A stretch of DNA of 64,000 nucleotides from Paeniglutamicibacter psychrophenolicus (GCF_017876575.1 NZ_JAGIOE010000001.1:1860001-1924000); one strand, 5' to 3'; counted from the stretch's first letter, positions 53,787 to 62,930 are shown. Numbers and translations: made by a program. The notes: generated by a model from the sequence alone, not told the origin.

Positions 53787-54602
53787 TCAGGGGCGGCGGC
53801 GAAGCGCACCAACGCTGCGCCACAAGCCCCATAGCGCGCCCGAGACCCCGGCAGCCTTCAGGCCAAAGGTCGCGGCCCTGCGACCGGTCCGAAAATCGTA
53901 AATTGGCCAGTTTTGCTCCCTGGCATGGCGGCGAAGCCTGCCGTCCGGATTGATCGCCACGGGGTGGCCAACAGCCTCCAACAGGGGGATGTCGTTGTGG
54001 GAGTCGCTGTACCCCCAGCATTCGGCCAGATCCAACCCCTTTTCCCGGGCAAGGTCCTGGACCGCGACGGCCTTCGCCGCCCCGTGCAGGATCTCGCCGA
54101 CCAGGCGGCCGGTGTAGACACCTTCGACATGTTCCACGCTGGTTCCAAGCGCTCCGCTGAGGCCCAGCCGCCGGGCCATGACCGTTGCAACCTCCAGCGG
54201 CGTGGCGGTGACAAGCCAGACCTGGCGCCCTGCGTGCATGTGCTGGTCGGCGATGGCGCGGGTGCCGGGCCAGATTTTCGACTCAATGAACTCGTCATAA
54301 ATTTCATCCCCGAGCGCAACCATGTCCGCCACGGAGAACCCCGAAGCCAGCAAAAGCGCGCGGTCACGGATGGCGTGGATGTCACCGAGGTTTTCTCCCC
54401 GGGTCACGAACCGCAGCTGGTGAAGGGCAAACCACGCTACCTCGCGCAAGGTAAAAGCCCGGCGTTGGTACATTTTCCGGGCAACCGCATACAACGATGC
54501 GCCACGCATCATGGTGTTGTCGACGTCAAAAAAGGCGGCCGCCGTGCTGGATATCACCGGCTCTTGCCCAAGGTGGGACACGGGAAAAGGGTTGGAGGGC
54601 AT
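53787..54602 (-). CDS. HAD-IB family phosphatase (SerB1-like)
   Basis: A 271-residue HAD phosphatase. Motif I is FFDVDNTMM with the nucleophile Asp and acid/base Asp, motif II is LVTAT, and motif III/IV is GYSDSHNDIPLL. An acidic-free C-terminal tail of 50 residues follows. It is like mycobacterial SerB1-type proteins; the substrate is uncertain and may be a lipid or serine phosphate. The ATG at 54602 is supported by TACACT 6 nt upstream (minus strand) and by the divergent glutaredoxin gene. Confidence 0.88.
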   Translation of the reverse strand: MPSNPFPVSHLGQEPVISSTAAAFFDVDNTMMRGASLYAVARKMYQRRAFTLREVAWFALHQLRFVTRGENLGDIHAIRDRALLLASGFSVADMVALGDEIYDEFIESKIWPGTRAIADQHMHAGRQVWLVTATPLEVATVMARRLGLSGALGTSVEHVEGVYTGRLVGEILHGAAKAVAVQDLAREKGLDLAECWGYSDSHNDIPLLEAVGHPVAINPDGRLRRHAREQNWPIYDFRTGRRAATFGLKAAGVSGALWGLWRSVGALRRRP

Positions 54603-54651
54603 CCGCCCAGTGTATTGCAATCTTTTTTCACCGGAGCTGTAGCGTTGGATC
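54603..54651. promoter_or_regulatory. Divergent promoters of HAD and glutaredoxin genes
   Basis: TACACT (minus strand, 54609-54614) lies 6 nt before the HAD ATG; TAGCGT (plus strand, 54640-54645) lies 6 nt before the glutaredoxin ATG. Both are leaderless layouts in a 49-bp gap. Confidence 0.5.
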
Positions 54652-54906
54652 ATGAGCAGTGTGCAGACCCCTCGAGAGATCAAGTTGTTGGTTCGTTCCG
54701 GATGCCATTTGTGCCTCGCCGCGGCGAAGACCGTCGAAGAGGTCACCAGCAGGATGGGATATGCGTGGCAGAGCGTTGACATCGACCAGGACCCGGAACT
54801 CCTGGCACAGCACTCGGAAGAAGTCCCGGTGCTGTTGGTGGACGGACGGGTTCGGGACTTCTGGGTGATAGACGCCCAGCGACTTGAGTCCTTGTTGTCC
54901 GGATAG
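54652..54906 (+). CDS. Glutaredoxin-like protein
   Basis: An 84-residue thioredoxin-fold protein with the redox motif Cys18-His-Leu-Cys21 (RSGCHLCLAA) and a cis-Pro in VPVLLVDG. It resembles the DUF836/glutaredoxin-like proteins next to rex and serB1 in actinobacteria. In cells that use mycothiol it may be a mycoredoxin-like thiol exchanger, though mycoredoxins normally carry CxxC with Tyr. The start is leaderless by position. Confidence 0.87.
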   Translation: MSSVQTPREIKLLVRSGCHLCLAAAKTVEEVTSRMGYAWQSVDIDQDPELLAQHSEEVPVLLVDGRVRDFWVIDAQRLESLLSG

Positions 54907-54982
54907 CGTCGAGGCCAGCAGCAGGCCGCCCAAGTGAAACCCCGCGGCGGTGAAGCGGCCCGAACGGACCGGTTGGGACGTC

Positions 54983-55759
54983 ATGAACTCATCAAAGGAA
55001 TCGAGCCAGAACCCCATGTCCATTGAGCACCACCCCGCAGACAGCGACGTGAACGTATCTGCCGACGGCTTCCAGATCGCTGAGGACCTCGGGCCCGGAA
55101 TGGAGCAAGGCCAGCCGCCGACCGGTTCGCTGGCCAGGATCCTTCCGGAGGCGACCCTGGCTCGATTGACGCAGTACCTGCGGGCGCTGAACGCGATGCA
55201 GGCCCGCGGCGCGGAACGCACTTCCTCGGGTGTCCTGGCCGCAGAGGCGGGGGTCAACCCCGCCATCCTCCGCAAGGATCTGTCCCTGCTGGGGTCGTAC
55301 GGGACCCGCGGGGTGGGCTACGTGGTGACCGAACTGACCGAACACATTTCAAAGGCCATGGGCCTGATGCAGCATTGGCGTGTTGCCATCATCGGCGCCG
55401 GCAACCTGGGCCGGGCGCTATCGGGATATGGGGGATTCAGGAGCCGAGGATTTGAAATCGTGGCGCTGCTGGATTCCGCACCAGAGGTTATCGGCACCGC
55501 GGTAGGGGACCTGGAGGTCCAAGACATTGCCGACCTGGACCAGATTCTCGAAGCCACCGATGCCAACATTGCGGTGCTCTCCGTTCCCGGCGCCGCCGCC
55601 CAGGACCTGTGCGACAAGCTGGTGGGCCGTGGCGTGCGCAGCATCCTGAGCTTTGCCCCGGTGGTCCTGCAGGTGCCGTCCGGAGTGAACCTGCGCAAGG
55701 TCGATCTGGCCACCGAACTCCAGATCCTGGCCTACCACGCACAGAACCTGGGTTCCTAG
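54983..55759 (+). CDS. rex: Redox-sensing repressor Rex
   Basis: A 258-residue NADH/NAD+ sensor. The N-terminal winged helix has the recognition helix GVNPAILRKDLSLLGSYGTRG, and the Rossmann domain IIGAGNLGRALSGYGGFRSRG binds NADH. At high NADH it leaves DNA and switches on respiratory genes. The ATG at 54983 is chosen over a GTG at 54950. Rex lies one gene upstream of the cytochrome c maturation genes, which fits a redox link, though I see no Rex box here. Confidence 0.95.
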   Translation: MNSSKESSQNPMSIEHHPADSDVNVSADGFQIAEDLGPGMEQGQPPTGSLARILPEATLARLTQYLRALNAMQARGAERTSSGVLAAEAGVNPAILRKDLSLLGSYGTRGVGYVVTELTEHISKAMGLMQHWRVAIIGAGNLGRALSGYGGFRSRGFEIVALLDSAPEVIGTAVGDLEVQDIADLDQILEATDANIAVLSVPGAAAQDLCDKLVGRGVRSILSFAPVVLQVPSGVNLRKVDLATELQILAYHAQNLGS

Positions 55760-55800
55760 TCTCCAGCGGCCGCTTGCACAACGGCGCCGGTGCCAACAAA

Positions 55801-55848
55801 AATGGTCCGCGGGAGCCAGCCGCCACCGGCTGATTCCCACGGACCATT
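55801..55848. terminator. Terminator between rex and the Pro/Gln-rich gene
   Basis: AATGGTCCGCGGGA (55801-55814) pairs with TTCCCACGGACCATT (55834-55848) with one mismatch; the loop carries an inner CAGCC/GGCTG stem. A-rich upstream sequence suits the minus-strand gene. Confidence 0.8.
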
Positions 55849-55865
55849 CGCAATCAATGAGCGGT

Positions 55866-56639
55866 TTAGCGGTATCCCGCGGCGCGTGCCGCACGGCGGG
55901 CGGCAATGTACTGGCTTGACGGGCGCAACCAGGCGAAGACAACGCCAACGACGCCAAGCACGACCGACAGCAGGATCAGTAGGCCGCTTCCGAGGCTCAA
56001 GAGCGAGAGCGCGGCAAGGATGGTGGCGAAGATGCGTGCCACGTTGCTTCCCTTGCGGACCATGAATGCAATCAGCACGTAGATGCCCAGGAAGACCAGG
56101 GCGACGATGAGCACGGTCGTCTGGATAGCGGGAAGCATCCCCACGACGTCGTCGAGGGTCAGCCCGGATGCCTTTAGCTGGTCTTCCATGCCCGGCATGG
56201 CACCGAGCTCGCTGCTCAGCGTTGCCGAGTTCAGGTTGAAGATCGAGGTGACAAAGCCGATGGCAAAGACCACACCGGCTGCCAGGATGGCCCAGAACGA
56301 CGTGTCCAGTTCCTTGGGGCGGTGCGTTGGCATCTGGGGTGCCGCAAAGTTGCCCTGCGGCGGCACCGGGAAGCCGCCCGGGTACGGCTGCTGGCCGTAG
56401 GGCGAGGGGGCTTGCGGAGGCTGCTGGCCATAGGGGTTGTTGGCGGGTGGCTGCTGGCCGTACGGGTTGGGGTTCTGCCCGTAGGGGTTGGGCTGCTGGG
56501 CGCCATACTGCGGCGGCTGGCCATAGGGCGGCTGGCCGGCGGCGTTCGGATCCTGCGGTGCACGCTGCCCGTACTGCGGCGGGTTCGGTTCGCCCGACGG
56601 CGGCTTCGGGTTCTGGGGATCATTTTCAGGGGTAGACAT
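55866..56639 (-). CDS. Pro/Gln/Tyr-rich membrane protein
   Basis: A 257-residue protein of no recognised family. Residues 1-110 are a low-complexity Pro/Gln/Tyr/Asn segment with PYGQ repeats (PNPYGQNPNPYGQQPP and similar). Four membrane helices follow: about 116-138, 167-190, 196-212 and 220-240. Such tails occur on many actinobacterial envelope proteins. Its role is unknown. A ribosome-binding site AAGGAGCAGG precedes the ATG. Confidence 0.85.
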   Translation of the reverse strand: MSTPENDPQNPKPPSGEPNPPQYGQRAPQDPNAAGQPPYGQPPQYGAQQPNPYGQNPNPYGQQPPANNPYGQQPPQAPSPYGQQPYPGGFPVPPQGNFAAPQMPTHRPKELDTSFWAILAAGVVFAIGFVTSIFNLNSATLSSELGAMPGMEDQLKASGLTLDDVVGMLPAIQTTVLIVALVFLGIYVLIAFMVRKGSNVARIFATILAALSLLSLGSGLLILLSVVLGVVGVVFAWLRPSSQYIAARRAARAAGYR

Positions 56640-56910
56640 AACCTGCTCCTTTTGGTGGAAAACTACGGCTTACCCCTCACGATATAGGGTGCGGTTTCCA
56701 TTTTGACCCTCCCTAAGGATGGTTTTTCGTGGCATTTGGACGATTTGTCCAACGAGGTGGCAAAGCCCGGGGCATTTGCGGTGCTGATTGCGGCCGGACT
56801 TGTACGGGTTGTAGAAATTGAAGCTGTTTCCCCGCGCTTTCCGGTCGGTGCAAGGGCAAAGTCACGTTTGCGGTTTAGGTATCGGAACAAAGTTTTGAGA
56901 CACTTAACCC
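56640..56910. other. Intergenic region before the cytochrome c maturation operon
   Basis: 271 bp between divergent genes. A short frame at 56703-56957 has no support. A GACACT box lies 6 nt before the ATG at 56911. No operator was recognised. Confidence 0.45.
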
Positions 56911-57573
56911 ATGTCGACTGCTACCGTTCACCTTCTGCGTCATGGCGAAGTGTATAACCCGGACAGGGTCCTTTACGGTCGGCTACCGGAGTTCCACCTT
57001 TCCGATCTTGGTCACCAAATGGCCGACCGCGCTGCGGAGTACTTCACCGCGCAGCGAAATGCGGGAGCCAACATCACGCATTTGGTCTCCTCCCCGCTTG
57101 TGCGGGCACAGGAAACGGCCGAACCGACTTCCAAGGCGTTGGGCCTGGAAATCGTGACCGATGACCGGATCATCGAGGCTGCGAACCGCTTCGAGGGACT
57201 GTCGCAGATCAAGAACCGGCTGAAGGAACCAAAGTACTGGTCCTATGTCGTTAATCCTTTTCGTCCATCCTGGGGGGAGCCCTACCGGGACCAGGTGGCA
57301 CGAATGATGACCGCCATTGTTGAACACCGCGATCGAGCGGTTGAACTTGGCGGCCGTGGAGCCGAAGCCATTTTGGTCAGCCACCAGCTGCCGATCTGGG
57401 TAACGCGCCGCTCTGCCGAGGGCAAGGCCCTGTGGCATGACCCGCGGAAACGCGAGTGCACTCTCACCTCCGTGACTAGCCTGGACTTTGAAGGTGAAAG
57501 TCTGGTCGCAGTCCGTTATGCAGAACCTAGCGTGGACCTCTTGGCCAACGCTGCGAACATCCCTGGAGCTTGA
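56911..57573 (+). CDS. Histidine phosphatase (phosphoglycerate mutase family)
   Basis: A 220-residue branch 1 histidine phosphatase. The catalytic LLRHGEVYNP carries the nucleophilic His, and VSHQLPIW carries the second His. The family includes phosphoglycerate mutases and many other phosphatases, so the substrate is open. It lies first in the cluster with the cytochrome c maturation genes (as in mycobacteria, Rv0525-Rv0529, from memory). It stops 4 nt before the TlpA gene. Confidence 0.9.
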   Translation: MSTATVHLLRHGEVYNPDRVLYGRLPEFHLSDLGHQMADRAAEYFTAQRNAGANITHLVSSPLVRAQETAEPTSKALGLEIVTDDRIIEAANRFEGLSQIKNRLKEPKYWSYVVNPFRPSWGEPYRDQVARMMTAIVEHRDRAVELGGRGAEAILVSHQLPIWVTRRSAEGKALWHDPRKRECTLTSVTSLDFEGESLVAVRYAEPSVDLLANAANIPGA

Positions 57574-57577
57574 GATC

Positions 57578-58204
57578 ATGACCGATCCCATCTCGGCCCA
57601 AGCACAGCGCTTGGGCCGACGTACATTCTTGCGCGCAGCCTTGATTGGTGCTGCCGTGCTGCCGCTGGCCGCATGCGTTGGCGACGAGGATCCCCTGGCC
57701 AAGCAGGCCCGCGAGGGCAACAACAAGAATTACATCGCCGGTGACGGCTCCGTGCAGGAATACGGTCCGGAGTCGCGTACGGCACCGGTGGAGATCCAGG
57801 CCGTTGCCTACGACGGAACCAAGATCGATTCGGCCGACTGGGCCGACCAGGCGACCGTCCTGAACTTCTGGTACGCGGCTTGTGCCCCGTGCCGCATCGA
57901 GGCACCGCACATGGTTGAACTCAGCAAGGAGTTCAAGGGCAAGGTCGAATTCATCGGGATCAACGTGCGCGACGAGAAGGAAGCCGCCGAGGCATTCGAG
58001 CGCACCTTCGGCATCAAGTACCCCTCGATCCAGGACACCCAGGGTGCGATCCAGCTGGCGATGACCAAATACGTCCCGCTCAAGGCCGTGCCCACCACGC
58101 TGGTGCTGGACAAACAGGGCCGGGTCTCGGCGCGCATCCTCGGAGTCGCCGAGAAACCAACGCTCAAGGCACTGATCAATACGGCTCTGACCGAGTCGTT
58201 GTGA
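57578..58204 (+). CDS. TlpA/ResA-like thiol-disulfide lipoprotein
   Basis: A 208-residue secreted thioredoxin. An N-terminal Arg-Arg signal segment leads to the lipobox LAAC with lipidated Cys33. The redox site is Cys102-Ala-Pro-Cys105 (WYAACAPCRIEAP). It keeps apocytochrome c cysteines reduced outside the membrane for haem attachment. The ATG at 57578 is chosen over a longer frame overlapping the phosphatase gene. It overlaps ccdA by 4 nt. Confidence 0.92.
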   Translation: MTDPISAQAQRLGRRTFLRAALIGAAVLPLAACVGDEDPLAKQAREGNNKNYIAGDGSVQEYGPESRTAPVEIQAVAYDGTKIDSADWADQATVLNFWYAACAPCRIEAPHMVELSKEFKGKVEFIGINVRDEKEAAEAFERTFGIKYPSIQDTQGAIQLAMTKYVPLKAVPTTLVLDKQGRVSARILGVAEKPTLKALINTALTESL

Positions 58205-58995
58205 TCAACCCCGTGCTGGCCGGCGCCTTGATGCTGCCGGCCCAAGGTAACCAGTTTGCCGAGATCGTCCAGGACGGATCGCTGATTCTCGCTGTCCCCG
58301 TGGCCATCCTGGCAGGCCTCGTTTCATTCTTGTCGCCCTGCGTACTGCCACTGGTGCCGGGGTACCTGGGTTACGTCACCGGCCTTTCCGGCGCCGATCT
58401 CGCCGAGCAGAAACGCGGCCGCATGGTCGCCGGAATCGGCCTGTTCATCCTCGGATTCACGGTTGTCTTCATGCTCGCCGGTGTGCTCTTTTCACAGATC
58501 GCCGGGTGGATGATCTACAAGGGTGCGTGGGTCACGCAGCTCTTGGGCCTCGTGGTGATCTTCATGGGCATAGTCTTCATGGGGAAGTTCTCCTTCATGC
58601 AGCGAGAGGCCAAGATACACCGCAAGCCACCGGCGGGCCTCTGGGGGGCCCCTGTCCTGGGTCTGACCTTCGGATTGGGATGGGCGCCATGCATCGGCCC
58701 GACGCTGGCCGCTGTGTTGGCGATGAGCTCCGGCGTGGATCCGAATCCGGGCAAGGGTGCACTGCTGACTTTCTTCTACTGCATGGGACTGGGACTGCCG
58801 TTCCTCTTTATCGCCATGGCAATACGCCGCGGCATGGGAGCCATGCAATTCTTCCGTCGACACCAGTTGGCGATCATGCGCTTCGGCGGCGGCATGTTGA
58901 TTCTTCTGGGAATCCTGATGGCCACGGGCCTGTGGGGTACCTGGGTTACGCAATTGCAGGATTGGTTCACCAATGAGATCAGGTTGCCCATCTAA
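58201..58995 (+). CDS. ccdA: CcdA-like thiol-disulfide transporter
   Basis: A 264-residue membrane protein with six helices. The active Cys pair is in FLSPCVLPLVPGYLGYVTG and GLGWAPCIGPTLAAV, the standard CcdA positions. It carries reducing power across the membrane to the TlpA-like protein. GTG start overlapping the preceding gene (GTGA); it ends one base into the resB start (TAATG). Confidence 0.94.
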   Translation: MINPVLAGALMLPAQGNQFAEIVQDGSLILAVPVAILAGLVSFLSPCVLPLVPGYLGYVTGLSGADLAEQKRGRMVAGIGLFILGFTVVFMLAGVLFSQIAGWMIYKGAWVTQLLGLVVIFMGIVFMGKFSFMQREAKIHRKPPAGLWGAPVLGLTFGLGWAPCIGPTLAAVLAMSSGVDPNPGKGALLTFFYCMGLGLPFLFIAMAIRRGMGAMQFFRRHQLAIMRFGGGMLILLGILMATGLWGTWVTQLQDWFTNEIRLPI

Positions 58996-60614
58996 TGGCG
59001 AATAATGACATGAAAAAAGACGTAGCGGTCCCGGCCCTTGGGTTCGTTGGCATGCTGCGCTGGGCCTGGACCCAGCTGACCAGCATGAAAACGGCGCTCT
59101 TCCTGCTGCTGCTCCTGGCGGTGGCTGCGGTGCCCGGGTCGCTCTTCCCCCAGCGTTCGGTGAATCCGGAGCAGGTGACCATCTACCTGACCAACAAGCC
59201 AACCGCCGGCGAATGGCTGGACCGCTTCCAGCTCTTTGACGTGTACTCCTCGGTGTGGTTCTCGGCGATCTACATGTTGCTGTTTGTCTCGCTGATCGGT
59301 TGCATCCTGCCGCGCGTGAAAAAGCATGCGAAGGCGTTGCGCACCCCGCCGCCGCGCACTCCCTCGAGGTTGAACCGCCTGCCGCAAAACGGCACCATCG
59401 AGATCCAGTCCGCGTCGGACTCCGGCCTCAGCGACGCGGAAATCGCCAGGCAGGCCGCGGCGCTCTTGAAGAAGCGCGGCTACCGGTCCGAAGCCCGTAT
59501 CGAGGGTTCGACCCCGTCGGTGGGTGCCGAGCGCGGATATATCCGTGAAATCGGCAACCTGCTGTTCCACATATCCCTGGTGGGGCTCTTGGCCTCGGTG
59601 GGCATCGGCGGTGCCTTCGGGTACAACGGGCAACGCGTCCTGGTAGAGGGCGAGACATTCGTGAACTCGCTGGTTTCCTACGATTCGTTCAAGCCCGGCA
59701 CCTTCTTCAAGGAAGACTCCCTGGACCCGTATTCGGTGAAGCTCGACAAGTTCAACATCACCTTCGACCGCGAATCGACGACCCACTTCGGCCAGCCGAT
59801 CGACTTCACCGCGGAGGTCGAAACCCGCCGCAGCCCGGATGCCGAACCCCAGAAGGAAACGATCCGGGTCAACCATCCGCTGCGCATCGATGGCGCGGAC
59901 ATGTACCTGGTCGGCAACGGCTATGCACCGGTGGTCACCGTCCGTGACGGCGCAGGAAACGTTGCGTTCAGCGGACCGGTGGTGTCGGTGCCCCAGGACG
60001 GCATGTACACCTCGCTGATGGTGATCAAGGCTCCCGACGCCAAGCCGGACCAGCTGGGCTTCCAGGGCTTCCTGCTGCCCACCGCGATGACGGACGAGAC
60101 GGGGTTCGCGATTTCCGGGGACCCCAACGCCATCAACCCGCAATTGCAGCTGAACTCGTACTACGGAAACCTGGGACTGGACGACGGCAATCCGCAAAAC
60201 GTCTACGTTCTTGAAACCGACGCCCTGAAGGAACTGAACAACCGAAACCTCGACACCGGGGGCATCGTGCTGTCGGCAGGACAGACCTACAAGCTGCCGG
60301 ACGGCAAGGGAAGCATTTCCTTTGACGGACTCAAGCGCTTTATCGGCGTGGACATCGCCTACGACCCGAGCAAGCGCCCCGTGGCGATCTTTGCAGCGCT
60401 TTCGCTGCTGGGACTGGGCATCTCACTGTTCACTGCTCGACGCCGTGCCTGGGTGAAGGTCAAGACCTCGGTTGACGGATCGGGCCGTGAAGAGCGGATA
60501 ATCGAATACGGATTGCTGGCCCGCGGTGAAGACCACGGACTTGAATCCGAAGCCAAGGAGCTGCGCAAGCTTCTTGAGCAGCAGTGGCCCGCCGTTGAGC
60601 GAGCCGGAGTCTAG
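58995..60614 (+). CDS. resB: Cytochrome c biogenesis protein ResB
   Basis: A 539-residue ResB protein of the system II cytochrome c maturation pathway. Helices are near residues 30-50, 85-105 and 190-215, with a large outside domain and a last helix near 475-495 (VAIFAALSLLGLGISLF). ResB and CcsB carry haem across the membrane and join it to apocytochrome c. It overlaps ccdA by 1 nt and is followed by ccsB after 8 nt. Confidence 0.94.
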   Translation: MANNDMKKDVAVPALGFVGMLRWAWTQLTSMKTALFLLLLLAVAAVPGSLFPQRSVNPEQVTIYLTNKPTAGEWLDRFQLFDVYSSVWFSAIYMLLFVSLIGCILPRVKKHAKALRTPPPRTPSRLNRLPQNGTIEIQSASDSGLSDAEIARQAAALLKKRGYRSEARIEGSTPSVGAERGYIREIGNLLFHISLVGLLASVGIGGAFGYNGQRVLVEGETFVNSLVSYDSFKPGTFFKEDSLDPYSVKLDKFNITFDRESTTHFGQPIDFTAEVETRRSPDAEPQKETIRVNHPLRIDGADMYLVGNGYAPVVTVRDGAGNVAFSGPVVSVPQDGMYTSLMVIKAPDAKPDQLGFQGFLLPTAMTDETGFAISGDPNAINPQLQLNSYYGNLGLDDGNPQNVYVLETDALKELNNRNLDTGGIVLSAGQTYKLPDGKGSISFDGLKRFIGVDIAYDPSKRPVAIFAALSLLGLGISLFTARRRAWVKVKTSVDGSGREERIIEYGLLARGEDHGLESEAKELRKLLEQQWPAVERAGV

Positions 60615-60622
60615 GAGACCGA

Positions 60623-61651
60623 ATGGAAAACAACATGCCCACGATCAACGTGGCCTTGGGTCAGTACAGCGACCTGTTCATGTTGCTTGCCGCAATTGTC
60701 TACGCATCGGCCTTCGTGGCGTTCGCGTGGGATCTTGCGAAGTCAAGCAAGCTAATCCAGGAAATCGACGCCGCGACGCTTGCTTCGGAAAAGAAGGTCC
60801 TCGTCGCGGCCGGCGCCGTGGGAACACCACCGCCAAGTGGCGCGGAAAATGAGCTGGTCAATGACTCCATGACCTACACGGCCACCTCAGCCAAGCGCAT
60901 GGCGGCCAAGGTTGCGGTCTCCCTGACCTGGCTTGGTGTGCTGTTGCAGGGCTTTGCCGTGGTCGCCCGCGGCATTGCTGCCGGCCGGGTGCCGTGGGGC
61001 AACATGTATGAGTTCCTGTCCACCGGTTCCTTCCTGGTGGCCCTCGTGTTCTCGCTCGTGTTGCTGAAGAAGGACCTGCGCTTCATGGGCACCTTCGTTA
61101 TCGGCCTTGTCACCGTGATGCTGTGTGGCGCCACCATGGGCTTTCCCACACCGGTCGCACACCTGGTGCCCGCCCTGCAGAGCTACTGGCTGATCATTCA
61201 TGTGTCCATTGCCGTGCTGGCCTCGTCGTTGTTCACCATCACCTTCGCGATGAACGTGCTCCAGCTGGTCCAGCACGCGCGGATGGATTCGCTGGCCGCG
61301 GGCAAGCCGGACAAGTTGCAGTTCATGCGGCTGGTCCCCGGTGCCGCTCCCTTGGAAAACTTCGCCTACCGCATCAATGCGGTGGCGTTCGTGATGTGGA
61401 CCTTCACCGTGATGGCCGGCGCCATCTGGGCCGAAGCCGCCTGGGGCCGTTACTGGGGCTGGGACACCAAGGAAGTGTGGAGCTTCGTGATCTGGGTTGT
61501 CTACGCCGGCTACCTGCACGCCCGTGCAACCGGCGGCTGGACAGGTGCCCGCTCGGCATGGCTGAGCATCATCGGCTACCTGTGCATCGTCTTCAACTTC
61601 ACCGTTGTGAATATCTACTTCAACGGACTACACTCCTACGCGGGCCTGTAA
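60623..61651 (+). CDS. ccsB: Cytochrome c biogenesis protein CcsB/ResC
   Basis: A 342-residue membrane protein with about eight helices. The haem-handling WWD motif is in WGRYWGWDTKEVWSFVIWVV, with conserved His (for example IIHVSIAV and YLHARATGG) as haem ligands. It is the partner of ResB. The operon ends with a hairpin 20 nt after the stop. Confidence 0.95.
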   Translation: MENNMPTINVALGQYSDLFMLLAAIVYASAFVAFAWDLAKSSKLIQEIDAATLASEKKVLVAAGAVGTPPPSGAENELVNDSMTYTATSAKRMAAKVAVSLTWLGVLLQGFAVVARGIAAGRVPWGNMYEFLSTGSFLVALVFSLVLLKKDLRFMGTFVIGLVTVMLCGATMGFPTPVAHLVPALQSYWLIIHVSIAVLASSLFTITFAMNVLQLVQHARMDSLAAGKPDKLQFMRLVPGAAPLENFAYRINAVAFVMWTFTVMAGAIWAEAAWGRYWGWDTKEVWSFVIWVVYAGYLHARATGGWTGARSAWLSIIGYLCIVFNFTVVNIYFNGLHSYAGL

Positions 61652-61670
61652 AGACCCCACGCTTTACCTG

Positions 61671-61706
61671 GTGGCCCCGTACCCGCATTTGCGGGTGCGG
61701 GGCCAC
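61671..61706 (+). terminator. Terminator after ccsB
   Basis: GTGGCCCCGTACCCGC (61671-61686), an ATTT loop and GCGGGTGCGGGGCCAC to 61706, with one G-U pair. TGTTGCG follows; strong stem, weak U-tract. Confidence 0.8.
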
Positions 61707-61789
61707 TGTTGCGTTAACCGGCCCGTCGAGGGCCCGCTGGCAGCCTTGGGCCAAGAAGCCGGGACCGCACTGCGAGGGGAGCTCGACAG

Positions 61790-62194
61790 ATGAAGATCGT
61801 CCGAGACAGCACGGGATTCATTCACGAAACAGCGGCAGACCGATACCTGGTCACCAACGCCGTCGCGCACGACCCCACGTACCTGCTGACGGAGGTCTTC
61901 GAGGCTCGCGGCTCCGAGTGGCATCCGCTGGTGTGTGCACCGTTCGACGACCAGCGGGTCGCTGCCTGCCTCGAGCTCATCGGCAGCGATGGGGTCCGGT
62001 CGGAGCTGCCGCTGCCGCAGGGGCTGCCCGAACCCGTGGGCAGGGAACCGGGGACAAGCTGGGTGCAATACCGGAGGCAACGAATCGCCGTGTGGGGACC
62101 TGGGTACTCGTTGTGGCAACGGCTGCGACACAGGGTAACCGGTTGGCACCCGGACATCGGGTCGCACACGACCGTTAATGGCGCGACTTTGTGA
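61790..62194 (+). CDS. Conserved hypothetical protein, 134 residues
   Basis: A 134-residue protein of unknown function with no signal peptide or membrane helix. It is rich in Trp and acidic residues (for example TYLLTEVFEARGSEWHPL). The ATG at 61790 has GGGAG 7 nt upstream. It lies alone between the terminator of ccsB and the tRNA gene, in the same direction. A domain of unknown function is likely; I do not recognise it. Confidence 0.6.
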   Translation: MKIVRDSTGFIHETAADRYLVTNAVAHDPTYLLTEVFEARGSEWHPLVCAPFDDQRVAACLELIGSDGVRSELPLPQGLPEPVGREPGTSWVQYRRQRIAVWGPGYSLWQRLRHRVTGWHPDIGSHTTVNGATL

Positions 62195-62358
62195 TCGATG
62201 TCACGACCGAGTGCGCGTGAATATCATGCGCTTCGAGTCGAATGGTGCGAAATATCCATCGAATTCGGGCCCAAATTGCCGCGATTCGGGTGGACTGCGC
62301 TTGATTCGGCACCCGATTAGGATGCTGGGCAAACCACTGTTACTGTTGTATTTACCGA

Positions 62359-62432
<74 letters not shown>

Positions 62433-62435
62433 CAA

Positions 62436-62476
62436 AGAAGAAGCTCTTGTCCCAGACCCGGGACAAGGGCTTCTTG
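62436..62476 (+). terminator. Terminator after tRNA-Met
   Basis: AAGAAGC-TCTTGTCCC pairs with GGGACAAGGGCTTCTT across a short AGACCC loop with one small internal mismatch. TTGCATT follows. Confidence 0.8.
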
Positions 62477-62763
62477 CATTTCCGGGATAAGCGGGGCCCT
62501 GCCTGCTGCAATGCCCCCGCACCTCACAGCGCCTGCCAAGCGAGCATGGCTCGATGCTCCCGGCTCCGCCTTGCGGCCCGTCGGCACCGCGGAAGCCCGG
62601 ATGGTGACCGCCGGAAACGGAGCGGCGTTCCGAGATGAATCAAGAATCTCTTGCTCAAAATGAATTCTCGATGCTAGGCTCGGCGTTTGTTGGTCATTGA
62701 ATATGGTCGACTTAATCTAGATCCCGATCCATGGGAAACCGCCTGAACTGAAGGGAAAGAACC
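62477..62763. other. Gene-free region before the rtcB leader
   Basis: 287 bp with no convincing gene; a 63-codon frame at 62447-62638 has atypical composition and no start signal. The right half contains the predicted rtcB promoter. Confidence 0.45.
62651..62680 (+). promoter_or_regulatory. Predicted promoter of rtcB leader
   Basis: TTGCTC (62651-62656), 18-nt spacer, TAGGCT (62675-62680). It is AT-rich compared with its surroundings. The transcript would carry a leader of about 300 nt before the rtcB start. Confidence 0.45.
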
Positions 62764-62862
62764 GTGTTGAATCTGCAAATGACTCACGCAAGCGCTCTAT
62801 CCCTGCGCGTTTTCAATCGCCAGTACAAGCAAGAACCAAGCCGTCGGTTGCCCCGCGCATAG
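62764..62862 (+). CDS. Short leader ORF before rtcB
   Basis: A 32-codon ORF from GTG (MLNLQMTHASALSLRVFNRQ and on), basic towards the end (PSRRLPRA). GAAGGGA lies 7-8 nt upstream, a good ribosome-binding site. A terminator-like hairpin follows 28 nt after its stop, and rtcB begins 123 nt after the stop. The layout matches attenuator or uORF control. No aromatic or single-amino-acid run is present. Confidence 0.5.
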   Translation: MLNLQMTHASALSLRVFNRQYKQEPSRRLPRA

Positions 62863-62888
62863 ACTTCTGCACGCCAGCAGCAAGCCAA

Positions 62889-62930
62889 GCCCCGCAACCA
62901 CACAATGGTTCGGGGTTACTTTTTTGGATC
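62889..62930 (+). terminator. Terminator-like hairpin between leader ORF and rtcB
   Basis: The stretch AAGCCCCGCAACCA pairs with TGGTTCGGGGTT with two bulges, a short loop CACAA between, and then ACTTTTTT. It would end transcription about 55 nt before rtcB, so rtcB would need readthrough or a second promoter. Confidence 0.6.

Noticed and set aside
54907-54982. Rex operator upstream of rex
   Set aside because: No TTGTGAA-N-TTCACAA-type inverted repeat was found in the gap.
56703-56957. 84-codon frame before the histidine phosphatase
   Set aside because: Overlaps the phosphatase start by 47 nt, has no family resemblance and irregular codon use.
62447-62638. 63-codon frame after the tRNA gene
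   Set aside because: Starts inside the tRNA terminator, has an Arg/Cys-rich low-quality sequence and no ribosome-binding site.
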